From LMDS01 sp964249855 (lineage in GTDB: Bacteria > Pseudomonadota > Gammaproteobacteria > Burkholderiales > Burkholderiaceae_C), in assembly GCA_964249855.1 (NCBI GenBank), contig CAXUDL010000009.1:62001-126000 (forward strand): DNA of 64,000 nt, read 5' to 3'. Below are positions 44,752 to 52,703 of this stretch, piece after piece. A program made the position numbers and the translations under genes. The notes below the pieces were generated by a model. The model ran no database searches, was not told the DNA's origin, and saw nothing but the letters and a program-made list of their open reading frames with translations. Positions within the stretch are counted from its first letter, which is position 1. Every line of letters starts with the position of its first letter.

Positions 44752-47127
44752 TCAGCGCCCACGGCGTCCGCCGCCACCACCGTTGCCGCCACCACCGCCG
44801 CCGTAACCGCCGCCGTTTCCTCCGCCGCCACCGAAGCCGCCGCCGCCGCTGCGACCGCCCCGGTTGCCGTTGCTGCGCGGACCGGCACCGCCGCCGCCCT
44901 GGCCACCCCCCTGACCACCGCCCTGGCCGCCCTGACCGCCACCGCGGTTCTTGCGGTGGAATGCATCGGCGCCGATGAAGCCGAGCGAGGTCTGCAGCGG
45001 ATCGGGCTGCTTCGGTCCCGTCTGGCCCTTGCGGTTGACGGGGTCGGGGGCGCTTCCGCCGGCGCCGAACCCACCGCCGCCGCTGCGGAAGCCCCGGCCG
45101 CCGGCGGGGCTGCGCGGGTTCTGCACAAAGCGCTTGTCGAAGGTCTGCTCGAGCGGATTGGGGATCGACATCGGATCGAAGTCGATGTCGACGTCCGGAT
45201 CGCGCTCGCGCTCGACGGTCGTCGCAGGCTCGGCGGCGCGCGGCGGCGACGCATCGGCGGGCCGCGGCCGCGGGCCGTTCGACCGCGGCCGGTCGTCGAA
45301 GCGCGGCGGCCGGTCGTCGCGTTGCGGCGCCGGCGGCCGCGGGCCGCGGTCGGCGCGCGGCGCCGCATCGGGGCTCGCCAGCCGGCGGATCGCGCCGACG
45401 TCGCCGGGCTCGAGGTCGACCCAGACGCCGCGCTTGAGGCCGAGCGGCAGCACCACCGTTCCGTAGCGGATGCGGATCAGCCGGCTGACCGTCAGGCCGA
45501 CGGCGTCGAAGAGCCTGCGCACCTCGCGGTTGCGGCCCTCGGTGATGACGACGCGGTACCAGTGATTGGCGCCGTCGCCGCCGCCGTCCTCGATCGAGCG
45601 GAACGCGGCAGCCTGGCCGTCGACCTCGACGCCCTCGAGCAGGCGCGCCTTGTCGTCCGGACCGCAAGTGCCGAGCACGCGCACCGCGTACTCGCGCTCG
45701 ACGCCGAAGCGCGGATGCATCAGCTGGTTGGCGAGCTCGCCCGAATTGGTGAAGAGCAGCAGCCCTTCGGTGTTGATGTCGAGCCGGCCGACCGACTGCC
45801 ATTTGCCCTGCGGGAGCCGGGGCAGACGGCGGAAGACGGTCGGACGGTTCTGCGGATCGTCATGGGTGACGATCTCGCCGACCGGCTTGTGGTAGGCCAC
45901 GATCCTTGGTGCCGGCGGCACGATGCGCAGGCGCACCGGCTTGCCCTTGACCTTCACCTGGTCGCCGAACGAGACGCGCTGGCCGACGTGTGCGACCTCG
46001 CCGTTGACCGTCACCTCGCCTTCCTCGATCAGCGCCTCCATGTCGCGGCGCGAGCCGATGCCCGACTGAGCGAGCAACTTGTGCAGCTTGGGAGCATCAG
46101 GTTCGGGGCGCAACACGCGCTTCGAGACGGCGGCGTCGTCCTCCGGGACCGCGATGTCGCCGGCATCGAACTCACCCGACAGCACTGTCTCGAACACCGC
46201 CTCGACGCGCACCGGCGCGACCGCCGGCGGTGCGGCGTTGCCGTCGCCCGAGCTCTCCGCATCGACGGCGACGGCGCCACTCGCGCCGGCCTCCGCCGCG
46301 CGCTCGGCGCGCTGGCGTTCCCGGCGATTGCGGCGGCGGCTGCGCGGGCTGTCGGCTCCGACGTCGCCACCACCGGCCGCAGCAGCGCTCGCGACGCCGT
46401 CGTCGTCGGCCGCGGACGCGTCGTGCGGCGCGGGCTCCGATGCGTCTTGCGTCGTGGCCGACAGAGCGTCGCGCGGCGCGGGCGACGAAGCGTCGCGCGG
46501 CGCGGGCGACGAAGCGTCGACCGGCACGAGCGTCGATGCGTCGTCCCGCAGCAGCGGCAACGACTCGCCCGCGCCGGACGCCGGGGGCCCGGCGAGCGCG
46601 GACGCCGGCGAGCGAGCCGATTCCTGCGTGTCGGTCGACGCCGTCGATCCACCAGCGGACGGCGCATCGCGGATCGTCGCGCCGATCGATGCCGGCAGCT
46701 CTGCCGACGCCAGGTCGCCGAGCGGCCTGGGCGCGGCGGCCGTCGGCGGATCGATCGCCAGGCTCAGCTGCGCCTCCGACGAGCCGACGCCGGCGCCCGG
46801 TACCGTTTCGCGCGACCCGCCGCCGGCCGCCGCCGGCTCGACCGGGTCGGATGCGACGGCGTCGGATGCGACGACGGCGCGGCGGCGGCGCGGCTTCGCC
46901 GCCGGCTGAAGCCCGGCGTCGCCTTCGAGGGACGTCGCGACGTCGGCAACCGCGGCCTCGTCGCCGACCTTGGCGACGTCGACGACTGCGCCCGCCGCAG
47001 CCTCGTCGCCGACCTTGGCAGCGACCGCGCGGCGGCGACGCACCGGCTTGGTCGGCTCGACCGCGTCGGCCGCCTCGGGCGACTCCTCGGCGTCGTTCGG
47101 CAAGGAGGATTCGGGTGTGACGTTCAT
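44752..47127 (-). CDS. rluB: 23S rRNA pseudouridine synthase RluB family with large low-complexity extensions
   Basis: RluB makes pseudouridine 2605 in 23S rRNA. This 791-residue protein is far longer than the 250-300 usual for the conserved core. The core starts with an S4 RNA-binding domain near 347-395 (LHKLLAQSGIGSRRDMEALI) and continues with the RsuA/RluB catalytic domain: Asp450 in WQSVGRLDINTEGLLLF, RLFDAVGLTVSRLIRIRYG and KRGVWVDLEPGDVG near 565. Before it lie about 340 residues rich in Ala, Ser, Pro and acidic residues with Arg clusters (KPVRRRRAV, KPRRRRAVV, RRRNRRERQRAE). After it lies a basic Pro/Arg stretch and a 64-residue Gly-rich tail ending RRGR. The ATG overlaps the scpB stop. 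Confidence 0.92.
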   Translation of the reverse strand: MNVTPESSLPNDAEESPEAADAVEPTKPVRRRRAVAAKVGDEAAAGAVVDVAKVGDEAAVADVATSLEGDAGLQPAAKPRRRRAVVASDAVASDPVEPAAAGGGSRETVPGAGVGSSEAQLSLAIDPPTAAAPRPLGDLASAELPASIGATIRDAPSAGGSTASTDTQESARSPASALAGPPASGAGESLPLLRDDASTLVPVDASSPAPRDASSPAPRDALSATTQDASEPAPHDASAADDDGVASAAAAGGGDVGADSPRSRRRNRRERQRAERAAEAGASGAVAVDAESSGDGNAAPPAVAPVRVEAVFETVLSGEFDAGDIAVPEDDAAVSKRVLRPEPDAPKLHKLLAQSGIGSRRDMEALIEEGEVTVNGEVAHVGQRVSFGDQVKVKGKPVRLRIVPPAPRIVAYHKPVGEIVTHDDPQNRPTVFRRLPRLPQGKWQSVGRLDINTEGLLLFTNSGELANQLMHPRFGVEREYAVRVLGTCGPDDKARLLEGVEVDGQAAAFRSIEDGGGDGANHWYRVVITEGRNREVRRLFDAVGLTVSRLIRIRYGTVVLPLGLKRGVWVDLEPGDVGAIRRLASPDAAPRADRGPRPPAPQRDDRPPRFDDRPRSNGPRPRPADASPPRAAEPATTVERERDPDVDIDFDPMSIPNPLEQTFDKRFVQNPRSPAGGRGFRSGGGGFGAGGSAPDPVNRKGQTGPKQPDPLQTSLGFIGADAFHRKNRGGGQGGQGGGQGGGQGGGGAGPRSNGNRGGRSGGGGFGGGGGNGGGYGGGGGGNGGGGGRRGR
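44755..44946 (-). repeat. Gly-rich repeat tract encoding the RluB C-terminal tail
   Basis: Codons 728-791 of the rluB product are about two-thirds glycine, in runs broken by Gln, Asn, Arg and Tyr (GGGQGGQGGGQGG and RGGRSGGGGFGGGGG). The DNA is made of near-repeats of GCC and ACC triplets on the plus strand, so it is prone to slippage. Such RGG-type tails occur in RNA-binding proteins. Confidence 0.75.
46466..46513 (-). repeat. Perfect 24-base tandem duplication in rluB
   Basis: Two exact adjacent 24-base copies, at 46466-46489 and 46490-46513, encode the repeated octapeptide DASSPAPR in the low-complexity N-terminal extension. Degenerate copies flank them (VDASTLVPV-like, DALSATTQ, DASEPAPH), so the region appears to have grown by duplication in frame. 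Confidence 0.9.
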
Positions 47128-48164
47128 GCGTGCGGTTCCTGGGGCGCGGCGTGCGCCGCTGGCTCGTCGAGAAAGGTCGAAAGGGAGTTGGAGGTGCCGT
47201 CGGCCGGCGCGGCCACGGTATCGACCGTCGCGGGGGCGGAGGAGGCGATGGACGTGGCCGGCACAGCGGGCGCGGCGGTCACGCCGGTCGTCTCGGACCG
47301 AACGTGCGCACCGGGTGTGCCCGTCACGGCAGGCACCTCCGACGCACCGTCGCCGGCAGGCGCGCCGGACGCATCGTGCGCCGATGGTCTGTCGAGTGCG
47401 TTGGCGGCCACCGACGACGCGCCGGGCTCGGCATGCGCGACGGATCCATCGCGCGACGCGGACGCGCCGAACGCCTTGGCGACATTGGGCCCCTCGGCGG
47501 CGTCGAGCCCCTCAGCGGCCCCGAGCCCCTCGGCGGCATCGGGCGCCTCGGCGGCACTGAGCGCATCGGCGGCACCAAGTGCGCCGGACGCGCCGAGCGC
47601 CCCGGCGGCATCGGGCGCGCCGAGCGCCGGGTCGAACGCCGGCACCTCGCCACCTGCGCCGCTGAGGACCGGAAGCTGGTCGAGGCTCGCGAGCCCGAGA
47701 TCGTCGAGGAACTGCCGGGTCGTCGACCACAGCGCCGGCCGGCCGAGCGATTCACGGTGGCCGACGACCTCGATCCAGCCGCGATCCTCGAGCTGCTTGA
47801 CGACCTGGCTCGAGACGCCGACGCCGCGGATGTCCTCGATCTCGCCGCGCGTGACCGGCTGCCGGTAGGCGATGATCGCGAGCGTTTCCATCACCGCCCG
47901 CGAATAGCGCGGCGGTTTCTCCGGGTTCAGCCGGTCGAGGTACTCGCGCATCTCGGGACGGCTCTGCATCCGCCAGCCGCTGCCCAGCGCGACGAGCTCG
48001 ACGCCGCGGCCGTCCCAGTCCCGGCCGAGCTCGTCGAGCAGCGACCGGACGGCGTCGGCACCCAAGGCGTCGGCGAACAATGTCCGCATGTCGCGCAGCG
48101 GCAGCGGCTCGCTGGCGCAGAGGAGAGCGGTCTCGAGGACGCGCTTGGCATCCTGGCTATTCAT
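47124..48164 (-). CDS. scpB: Segregation and condensation protein B with low-complexity C-terminal extension
   Basis: ScpB joins ScpA and SMC in the bacterial condensin that compacts and separates chromosomes. Residues 1-165 form the two winged helices: AKRVLETALLCASEPLPLRD, LVALGSGWRMQSRPEMREYL, SRAVMETLAIIAYRQPVTRG and then IEDIRGVGVSSQVVKQLEDR. The remaining 180 residues are Ala/Gly/Ser/Pro rich, absent from normal ScpB (about 170-200 residues), and include a hexapeptide repeat block. The start codon at 48164 follows a 14-base palindrome. ScpA is not in the window. Its stop overlaps the rluB start (ATGA), the classic scpB-rluB pair. Confidence 0.93.
   Translation of the reverse strand: MNSQDAKRVLETALLCASEPLPLRDMRTLFADALGADAVRSLLDELGRDWDGRGVELVALGSGWRMQSRPEMREYLDRLNPEKPPRYSRAVMETLAIIAYRQPVTRGEIEDIRGVGVSSQVVKQLEDRGWIEVVGHRESLGRPALWSTTRQFLDDLGLASLDQLPVLSGAGGEVPAFDPALGAPDAAGALGASGALGAADALSAAEAPDAAEGLGAAEGLDAAEGPNVAKAFGASASRDGSVAHAEPGASSVAANALDRPSAHDASGAPAGDGASEVPAVTGTPGAHVRSETTGVTAAPAVPATSIASSAPATVDTVAAPADGTSNSLSTFLDEPAAHAAPQEPHA
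47469..47627 (-). repeat. 18-base imperfect tandem repeats in the scpB 3' half
   Basis: About nine units of 18 bases, such as GCCCCTCGGCGGCATCGG on the plus strand, encode a hexapeptide of the type Ala-Ala-Glu-Gly-Leu-Asp or Gly-Ala-Ala-Asp-Ala-Leu (residues about 180-232). Units differ at third bases and by single residues. The period is kept in frame. Confidence 0.85.
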
Positions 48165-48500
48165 GGACTTCGTTCACATCCTCGGCCGATCGGCCGGCTG
48201 ACCTTCGATGGTTGTCTGGCGACGTTCGGACGGGCGGGGCGTCGCCGCACGCGAATCGCTGCGCAACGACGCGACCGTCTCGCTGGCGGAAGACGCTGCC
48301 GCCCGATTCCGGACATCGGTGGCCGCGCGGCCGGACGTTCGGCGCTGCCGCATCCGGCGCGTCACCGAAACCGCTTGCCCGCGGAGCCCGAGTCGCGATC
48401 CGCACCGTGGGGGACCTTGGCCCTCACCCACCGCAGAAATGCGCGCCGGAAAGATCCGCTCGTCGGCGACCACCCAATTGTAGCCGGCCGCGGCGCGCGG
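48165..48500 (-). other. 336-base leader region upstream of scpB, no supported gene
   Basis: The gap lies between scpB and the rluD stop. It holds a 14-base perfect palindrome near the scpB start and a likely promoter at the far end, both listed separately. A minus-strand frame of about 99 codons (GTG at 48473) runs through it, but has no recognisable motif and begins before the expected transcription start. I do not call it a gene. Confidence 0.5.
48183..48196. promoter_or_regulatory. 14-base perfect palindrome upstream of scpB
   Basis: CGGCCGATCGGCCG reads the same on both strands and lies 18 bases before the scpB start codon. It could be an operator or an RNA hairpin hiding the ribosome binding site. 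Palindromes of this size are not rare in very GC-rich DNA. Confidence 0.3.
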
Positions 48501-48504
48501 TCAT
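48477..48504 (-). promoter_or_regulatory. Candidate sigma-70-type promoter for scpB-rluB
   Basis: On the minus strand ATGACC (4 of 6 to TTGACA) and TACAAT (5 of 6 to TATAAT) are separated by 16 bases. The -35 overlaps the rluD stop codon. Transcription would start near 48470, giving a leader of about 305 bases before scpB. Confidence 0.4.
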
Positions 48505-49538
48505 GCGTCGACACCGCTTTCGTCGGCCAGCGTCGCCAAGGCCGCGGCGATGTCGGCCGACGGCGCCGCCTGGAACGACAGCGGCGCGCCCGTGGCCGGG
48601 TGCCCGAAGGCGAGCCGTTCGGCATGCAGTGCCTGCCGCGCGAGGCCGAGCGCGGGGCGGCCGCCGTAGACCGTGTCGCCGACCAGCGGATGGCCGCGCG
48701 ACGCGAGGTGGACGCGGATCTGATGCGTCCGCCCGGTGTGCAGCGTGCACTCGACGACGCTCCACGCCCCACGACGTTCGAGCACGCGGACATCGGTGCG
48801 CGCCGGCTTGCCGCCGGCAACCACCGCCATGCGGATTCGCGATTGCGGGTCGCGGCCGATCGGTGCGTCGACCGCGAACGACGCCGGCCGCACGACGCCG
48901 TGGACGATCGCGAGGTACTGGCGGTGCACCTGCCGCGCCGCGATCGAGCGGACCAGCGCGGTCACCGCCTCGAGCGTCTTGCCGACGAGCATCAGCCCCG
49001 ACGTGTCCTTGTCGAGCCGGTGGACGATGCCGGCGCGCGGCAGCGACGCCGCGGCAGCGTGGTGCGCGAGCAAGCCGTTGAGCAAGGTGCCCGACCAATG
49101 CCCGGCAGCCGGATGGACGACGAGACCCGCGGGCTTCACGAGGACGATCAGCGCCGCGTCCTCGTGAACGATGTCGAGCGCCATCGCCTCGGGCCGGAAT
49201 GCCCGGCTCTGCGCCGTCGGCACCAGTTCGATGCGCAACGCCTGCCCTGCGCCGACCTTGCGCGCAGGCGTCGTCGCCACCGCGCCGTCGACCGAGACGC
49301 GGCCGTCCGCGATCAGGCCTTGCAGATGCGTGCGCGAAAATTCGCCGGCGATGTCGACGATCGCCTTGTCGAGCCGGTGGCCGTGGAGCGCCGCCGGCAC
49401 GAGCGCGACGCGGACCTCGGGCTCGGCGTGCCAAGGCGCCTCGAAGGCCTCGGAAGCGACCTCGACGCCCTCGACGCCGACGTCTTCCACGAGGGAAGCG
49501 CCAGGGGGCGCCGGCCTATACTCTCGGCTCGTTTTCAT
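48501..49538 (-). CDS. rluD: 23S rRNA pseudouridine synthase RluD
   Basis: RluD makes pseudouridines 1911, 1915 and 1917 in helix 69 of 23S rRNA. The 345-residue protein has the S4 domain (RLDKAIVDIAGEFSRTHLQG near 55-75) and the catalytic Asp in GIVHRLDKDTSGLMLVGKT near 150. It also has RMAVVAGGKPARTDVRVLER and CTLHTGRTHQIRVHLASRGH, all diagnostic. The first 45 residues are an acidic extension not conserved in the family, so the true start may lie further in (a GTG at about 49487 is one option). The ATG at 49538 diverges from bamD, with 32 bases between. Confidence 0.95.
   Translation of the reverse strand: MKTSREYRPAPPGASLVEDVGVEGVEVASEAFEAPWHAEPEVRVALVPAALHGHRLDKAIVDIAGEFSRTHLQGLIADGRVSVDGAVATTPARKVGAGQALRIELVPTAQSRAFRPEAMALDIVHEDAALIVLVKPAGLVVHPAAGHWSGTLLNGLLAHHAAAASLPRAGIVHRLDKDTSGLMLVGKTLEAVTALVRSIAARQVHRQYLAIVHGVVRPASFAVDAPIGRDPQSRIRMAVVAGGKPARTDVRVLERRGAWSVVECTLHTGRTHQIRVHLASRGHPLVGDTVYGGRPALGLARQALHAERLAFGHPATGAPLSFQAAPSADIAAALATLADESGVDA
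49517..49522 (+). promoter_or_regulatory. Candidate -10 element for bamD
   Basis: TATACT lies 48 bases before the bamD ATG on the plus strand. No good -35 is present at 16-18 bases upstream. It falls inside the assigned 5' end of rluD, which is read the other way. Confidence 0.3.
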
Positions 49539-49570
49539 CGACAGGACGGCGCCCGCCGGGTGGCCGGGAC

Positions 49571-50386
49571 ATGATGCAGAAGTGGGTTGCGCGCGGTCCG
49601 TCGGCAGGCGCTCTGGCACTCGCGATCGCCGCGGCGATGCTCGCCGCCTGCGGCACGACGGGCAAGGAGCCGGAGGCGCAGTGGAGCGCTGATCGATTGT
49701 ATTCAGAGGCGAAGGAAGAGGCGTCGCAGGGCAACTACGAACGTGCCGGCAAGCTCTACGAGCGGCTCGAGGGCCGGGCGTCGGGCACCGCGCTCTCGCA
49801 GCAGGCGCAAATCGAGCGCGCCTACATGCTCTACAAGAACGGCGACAAGGCGCAGTCGTTGCAGGTGCTCGAGCGCTTCATCAAGCTGCACCCGACGAGT
49901 CCGGTCGTCGACTACGCGTACTACCTTCAAGGCCTCGTCAACTTCAACGACAACCTCGGCTTGCTCGGCAACTTCGCGCGCCAGGAGCTGTCAGAACGCG
50001 ACCAGCAGGCGTCCCGCGACGCCTACCAGTCCTTCAAGAACCTCGTCGACCAGTTCCCGCAATCGATCTACGCCGACGACTCGCGCGTGCGGATGAACTA
50101 CATCGTCAACTCGCTCGCGGCCTACGAGGTCCATGTCGCGCGCTACTACTTCCGGCGCGGCGCGTACGTGGCCGCAGCCAACCGCGCGCAGCAGGTCGTC
50201 ACCGAATTCCAGCAGTCGCCCTCGGCCGAGGAAGCGCTGCAGATCATGGCGCAGAGCTATGACCGGCTCGGCCTCGCCGACCTGCGCGATGACGCCGGCC
50301 GCGTGCTGCAGAAAAGCTTCCCGGACAGTTCGGTCGCGATCGGCGGCGGGAGTTCGCGGAAGAGGCCGTGGTGGCAGCTCTGGTGA
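49571..50386 (+). CDS. bamD: Outer membrane assembly lipoprotein BamD
   Basis: BamD is the essential lipoprotein partner of BamA. The 271-residue precursor has a signal sequence and lipobox at AAAMLAACGTTG with Cys27. It is followed by TPR-like repeats: RLYSEAKEEASQGNYERAGK, AYMLYKNGDKAQSLQVLERF and YYLQGLVNFNDNLGLLGNFA. QASRDAYQSFKNLVDQFPQS and VARYYFRRGAYVAAANRAQQ complete the set. The ATG at 49571 is followed at once by a second ATG. It is transcribed divergently from rluD, the common arrangement in beta- and gammaproteobacteria, and converges on dinG over 78 bases that contain a short hairpin (50396-50410) without a T-run. Confidence 0.97.
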   Translation: MMQKWVARGPSAGALALAIAAAMLAACGTTGKEPEAQWSADRLYSEAKEEASQGNYERAGKLYERLEGRASGTALSQQAQIERAYMLYKNGDKAQSLQVLERFIKLHPTSPVVDYAYYLQGLVNFNDNLGLLGNFARQELSERDQQASRDAYQSFKNLVDQFPQSIYADDSRVRMNYIVNSLAAYEVHVARYYFRRGAYVAAANRAQQVVTEFQQSPSAEEALQIMAQSYDRLGLADLRDDAGRVLQKSFPDSSVAIGGGSSRKRPWWQLW

Positions 50387-50464
50387 CCGCGCCGCTCGGC
50401 GCTGCGCCGACGACGCGGCGTGCCGTCCCGTGAGTCCCTGCAACGCTACTTGCGGGACAACACA

Positions 50465-52453
50465 CTAGAACGGCAGGTCGGCGTCCGCTGCCTGCAGCGT
50501 GGCGAGCCATGCCAGCGCTTCGGCCTCGCTCGCGACCGGCGTCATCGGCGGCAACGCCTCGCGCAGCCGCCGGCCGTAGTTCATCCCGGCCATCCGCGGA
50601 TCGCACACGACGAGCAGGCCGCGGTCGGTCTCGCTGCGGATCAGCCGTCCCGCGCCCTGCTTCAACGCCACCGCGGCTTCGGCGACGAAGTAGTCGGCGA
50701 ACGGATTGCGGCCGTCGGCCTCGAGCCGCTTGACGCGCGCCTCGACCAGCGGATCGTTCGGCGGTGGGAACGGCAGCTTGTCGATGACCACGCACTGCAG
50801 CGCGTCGCCCGGCACGTCGATGCCTTCCCAGAAGCTCTGCGACCCGACCAGCACCGATCTCGGCTGGTTCACGAACTGCTGCATGAGCTGGCGCTTCGGG
50901 ATCTGGCCCTGCAACAGCACCTGGATCGGATCGCCGTGCGCCTCGAACTCGGCGCGCAGCTGCTCGCCGACGGTCCGCAGCGCGCGCAGCGTCGTCGTCA
51001 ACACGAAGGTCCGGCCGCCGAGCACCCGTGCACAGCGCGACGCCAGCAACGCGACCGACGCCGCGTGGCTCGGCTCGCTCGGCTTCGGAAAGCCGCGCGG
51101 CACGTACAGCCGGGCGTGCGCCGCGTAGTCGAACGGGCTGCCGAGGCGGAGCACGCGCGCGTCCTCGAGCCCCGCCGGCTCGGTGAACCACGAGAGCCGG
51201 TCGTCGTCGCCGAGCGTCGCCGACGTGAAGACCCACGCCTTCGGTGCGGCGTCGCGCTGCAACCGCAGCGCCTCGCGGATGTCGAGCGGCGACTCGACGA
51301 GCCGGGCCTGGTGCGGCGAGACGTCGATCCAGCGCACCTTGGCCCGCTCCACCGGCTGCGCGAAGGCCTCGGCCAGTTGAGCGATGCGGGCGGCGCGCTC
51401 GGCGAGCTTCGCAATGTCGGGCGACATGCCGTCGACGCCGCGAAGCGCGGCCGAGGCGGCGGCCGTCGTGCCGGCCACGGCCGCAAGCGCGTCGATGAAC
51501 GCATCGCCGTCGCTGCGCTCGTCCCAACGCAGCTTCAGGCTGCCCCGGACGTCGCCCAGGCGGCCGACGGCGGCGAGGCGCAGCTCGCGCGCTGCACGGT
51601 CGCAGCCGGCGGCGAGCTCGGGCCAGGGCTGCAGGCCGCGCGCCTGCTGCAGGCCGATGGCGAGCATGTCGCGCGAGAAGTCGACGACCTGCCCGGTCCC
51701 GATCGCCGAGCCGAGGAACTGCACGCCGGCCTCCGCCAGTTGATGGGCTTCGTCGAACAGCGCCACCTCGACGCTCGGCAGCAGCTCGGCGACGCCGGTA
51801 TCGCGCAGCGCCATGTCGGCGAAGAAGAGGTGGTGGTTGACGACGACGATGTCGGCTGCCATCGCGTCGCGGCGCGCCTTGACGACATGGCAGGCGCGGA
51901 ACTGCGGGCAGTCGCCGCCGAGGCAGTTCTCGCGCGACGACGTGACGAGCGGGATGACGCTGCTGCGCTCGTCGAGGCCGTCGAGTTCGGCGAGATCGCC
52001 GCTCGCGGTGGTCCGCGACCACTGCTCGACCTTCGCGAGCGTGCGCACCGCCCAGCGATCGGGAAACTCGGCCGACTGCCGCGCCTGCTCCATGCGGTGC
52101 AGGCAGAGATAACTGCTGCGGCCCTTGAGCAGGGCGATCGCGACGGGCAACTTGAGCGCATCGCGCAGCCGAGGCAGGTCGCGCAGGAAGAGCTGATCCT
52201 GCAGGCTCTTGGTCGCGGTGCTGACCAGCGCGCGGGCGCCGCTCAAGAGCGTCGGGACGAGGTACGCGAAGGTCTTGCCGACGCCAGTGCCCGCTTCGAC
52301 GACGAGCGACGCGCGGTCCTCGATCGCTGCCGCCACCGCCGTCGCCATGCGCAGCTGCACCTCGCGCTCGACGTGGCCGGCGTCGCTGCGGGCGAGCAGA
52401 CCGGTGCGCGAGAACGCCTCGGCGACCGCCCGCTGCAGCGCCGTCGCGTCCAT
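50465..52453 (-). CDS. dinG: ATP-dependent DNA helicase, DinG/YoaA family
   Basis: This XPD-like superfamily 2 helicase unwinds DNA 5'-3' and helps at R-loops and damaged forks. The 662-residue protein has Walker A VVEAGTGVGKTFAYLVPTLL near 51-70 and the DEAH box FDEAHQLAEAG near 233. A four-cysteine iron-sulfur cluster is formed by Cys117, Cys177, Cys182 and Cys188 (SSYLCLHR, ENCLGGDCPQFRAC). Later motifs are VFTSATLGDDDRLSWFTEP, QSFWEGIDVPGDALQCVVID and KQGAGRLIRSETDRG. It is closer to YoaA than to E. coli DinG in size. I used the ATG at 52453; the frame extends 99 more codons of low-complexity sequence without homology. It diverges from the PP2C gene. Confidence 0.94.
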   Translation of the reverse strand: MDATALQRAVAEAFSRTGLLARSDAGHVEREVQLRMATAVAAAIEDRASLVVEAGTGVGKTFAYLVPTLLSGARALVSTATKSLQDQLFLRDLPRLRDALKLPVAIALLKGRSSYLCLHRMEQARQSAEFPDRWAVRTLAKVEQWSRTTASGDLAELDGLDERSSVIPLVTSSRENCLGGDCPQFRACHVVKARRDAMAADIVVVNHHLFFADMALRDTGVAELLPSVEVALFDEAHQLAEAGVQFLGSAIGTGQVVDFSRDMLAIGLQQARGLQPWPELAAGCDRAARELRLAAVGRLGDVRGSLKLRWDERSDGDAFIDALAAVAGTTAAASAALRGVDGMSPDIAKLAERAARIAQLAEAFAQPVERAKVRWIDVSPHQARLVESPLDIREALRLQRDAAPKAWVFTSATLGDDDRLSWFTEPAGLEDARVLRLGSPFDYAAHARLYVPRGFPKPSEPSHAASVALLASRCARVLGGRTFVLTTTLRALRTVGEQLRAEFEAHGDPIQVLLQGQIPKRQLMQQFVNQPRSVLVGSQSFWEGIDVPGDALQCVVIDKLPFPPPNDPLVEARVKRLEADGRNPFADYFVAEAAVALKQGAGRLIRSETDRGLLVVCDPRMAGMNYGRRLREALPPMTPVASEAEALAWLATLQAADADLPF

Positions 52454-52688
52454 CACGCCGAGCGCGGCGCGCCGGTTCCGGCCTCGCGCCGACGCAGCGC
52501 GTCGCGGGAATGCGGACACCGCCTCTCCGCTCGGCGCTGTGCGAGCCCGTCGCGAGCGGCGCCGCACGCGGCACGGTCGCGAAGCGCGATCCGGCGTACG
52601 AGCGGTCGGCGTGGCAGGGAGTGCAGGTCGAGGTCCATCGGCGGGCTGAAGGCAGGCGCATCCGACCGCCTCGACGGAGTGCAATCCG

Positions 52689-52696
52689 ATTATAGT
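52689..52696. promoter_or_regulatory. Overlapping divergent -10 elements between dinG and the PP2C gene
   Basis: On the minus strand TATAAT occupies 52689-52694, upstream of dinG (leader about 230 bases). On the plus strand TATAGT occupies 52691-52696, eight bases before the PP2C ATG. Neither has a clear -35. In this GC-rich DNA, AT-rich hexamers are rare, which favours a real promoter on at least one strand. The rest of 52454-52688 shows nothing else. Confidence 0.35.
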
Positions 52697-52703
52697 TTTC
52701 GGC

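Noticed and set aside
44956..47868. A plus-strand frame of 970 codons opposite rluB and scpB
   Set aside because: It mirrors low-complexity coding sequence on the other strand; the minus-strand frames carry the conserved ScpB and RluB domains.
48174..48473. A 99-codon minus-strand frame in the scpB leader
   Set aside because: There is no known motif or ribosome binding site, the composition is Arg/Ser/Ala rich, and its GTG lies before the expected transcription start.
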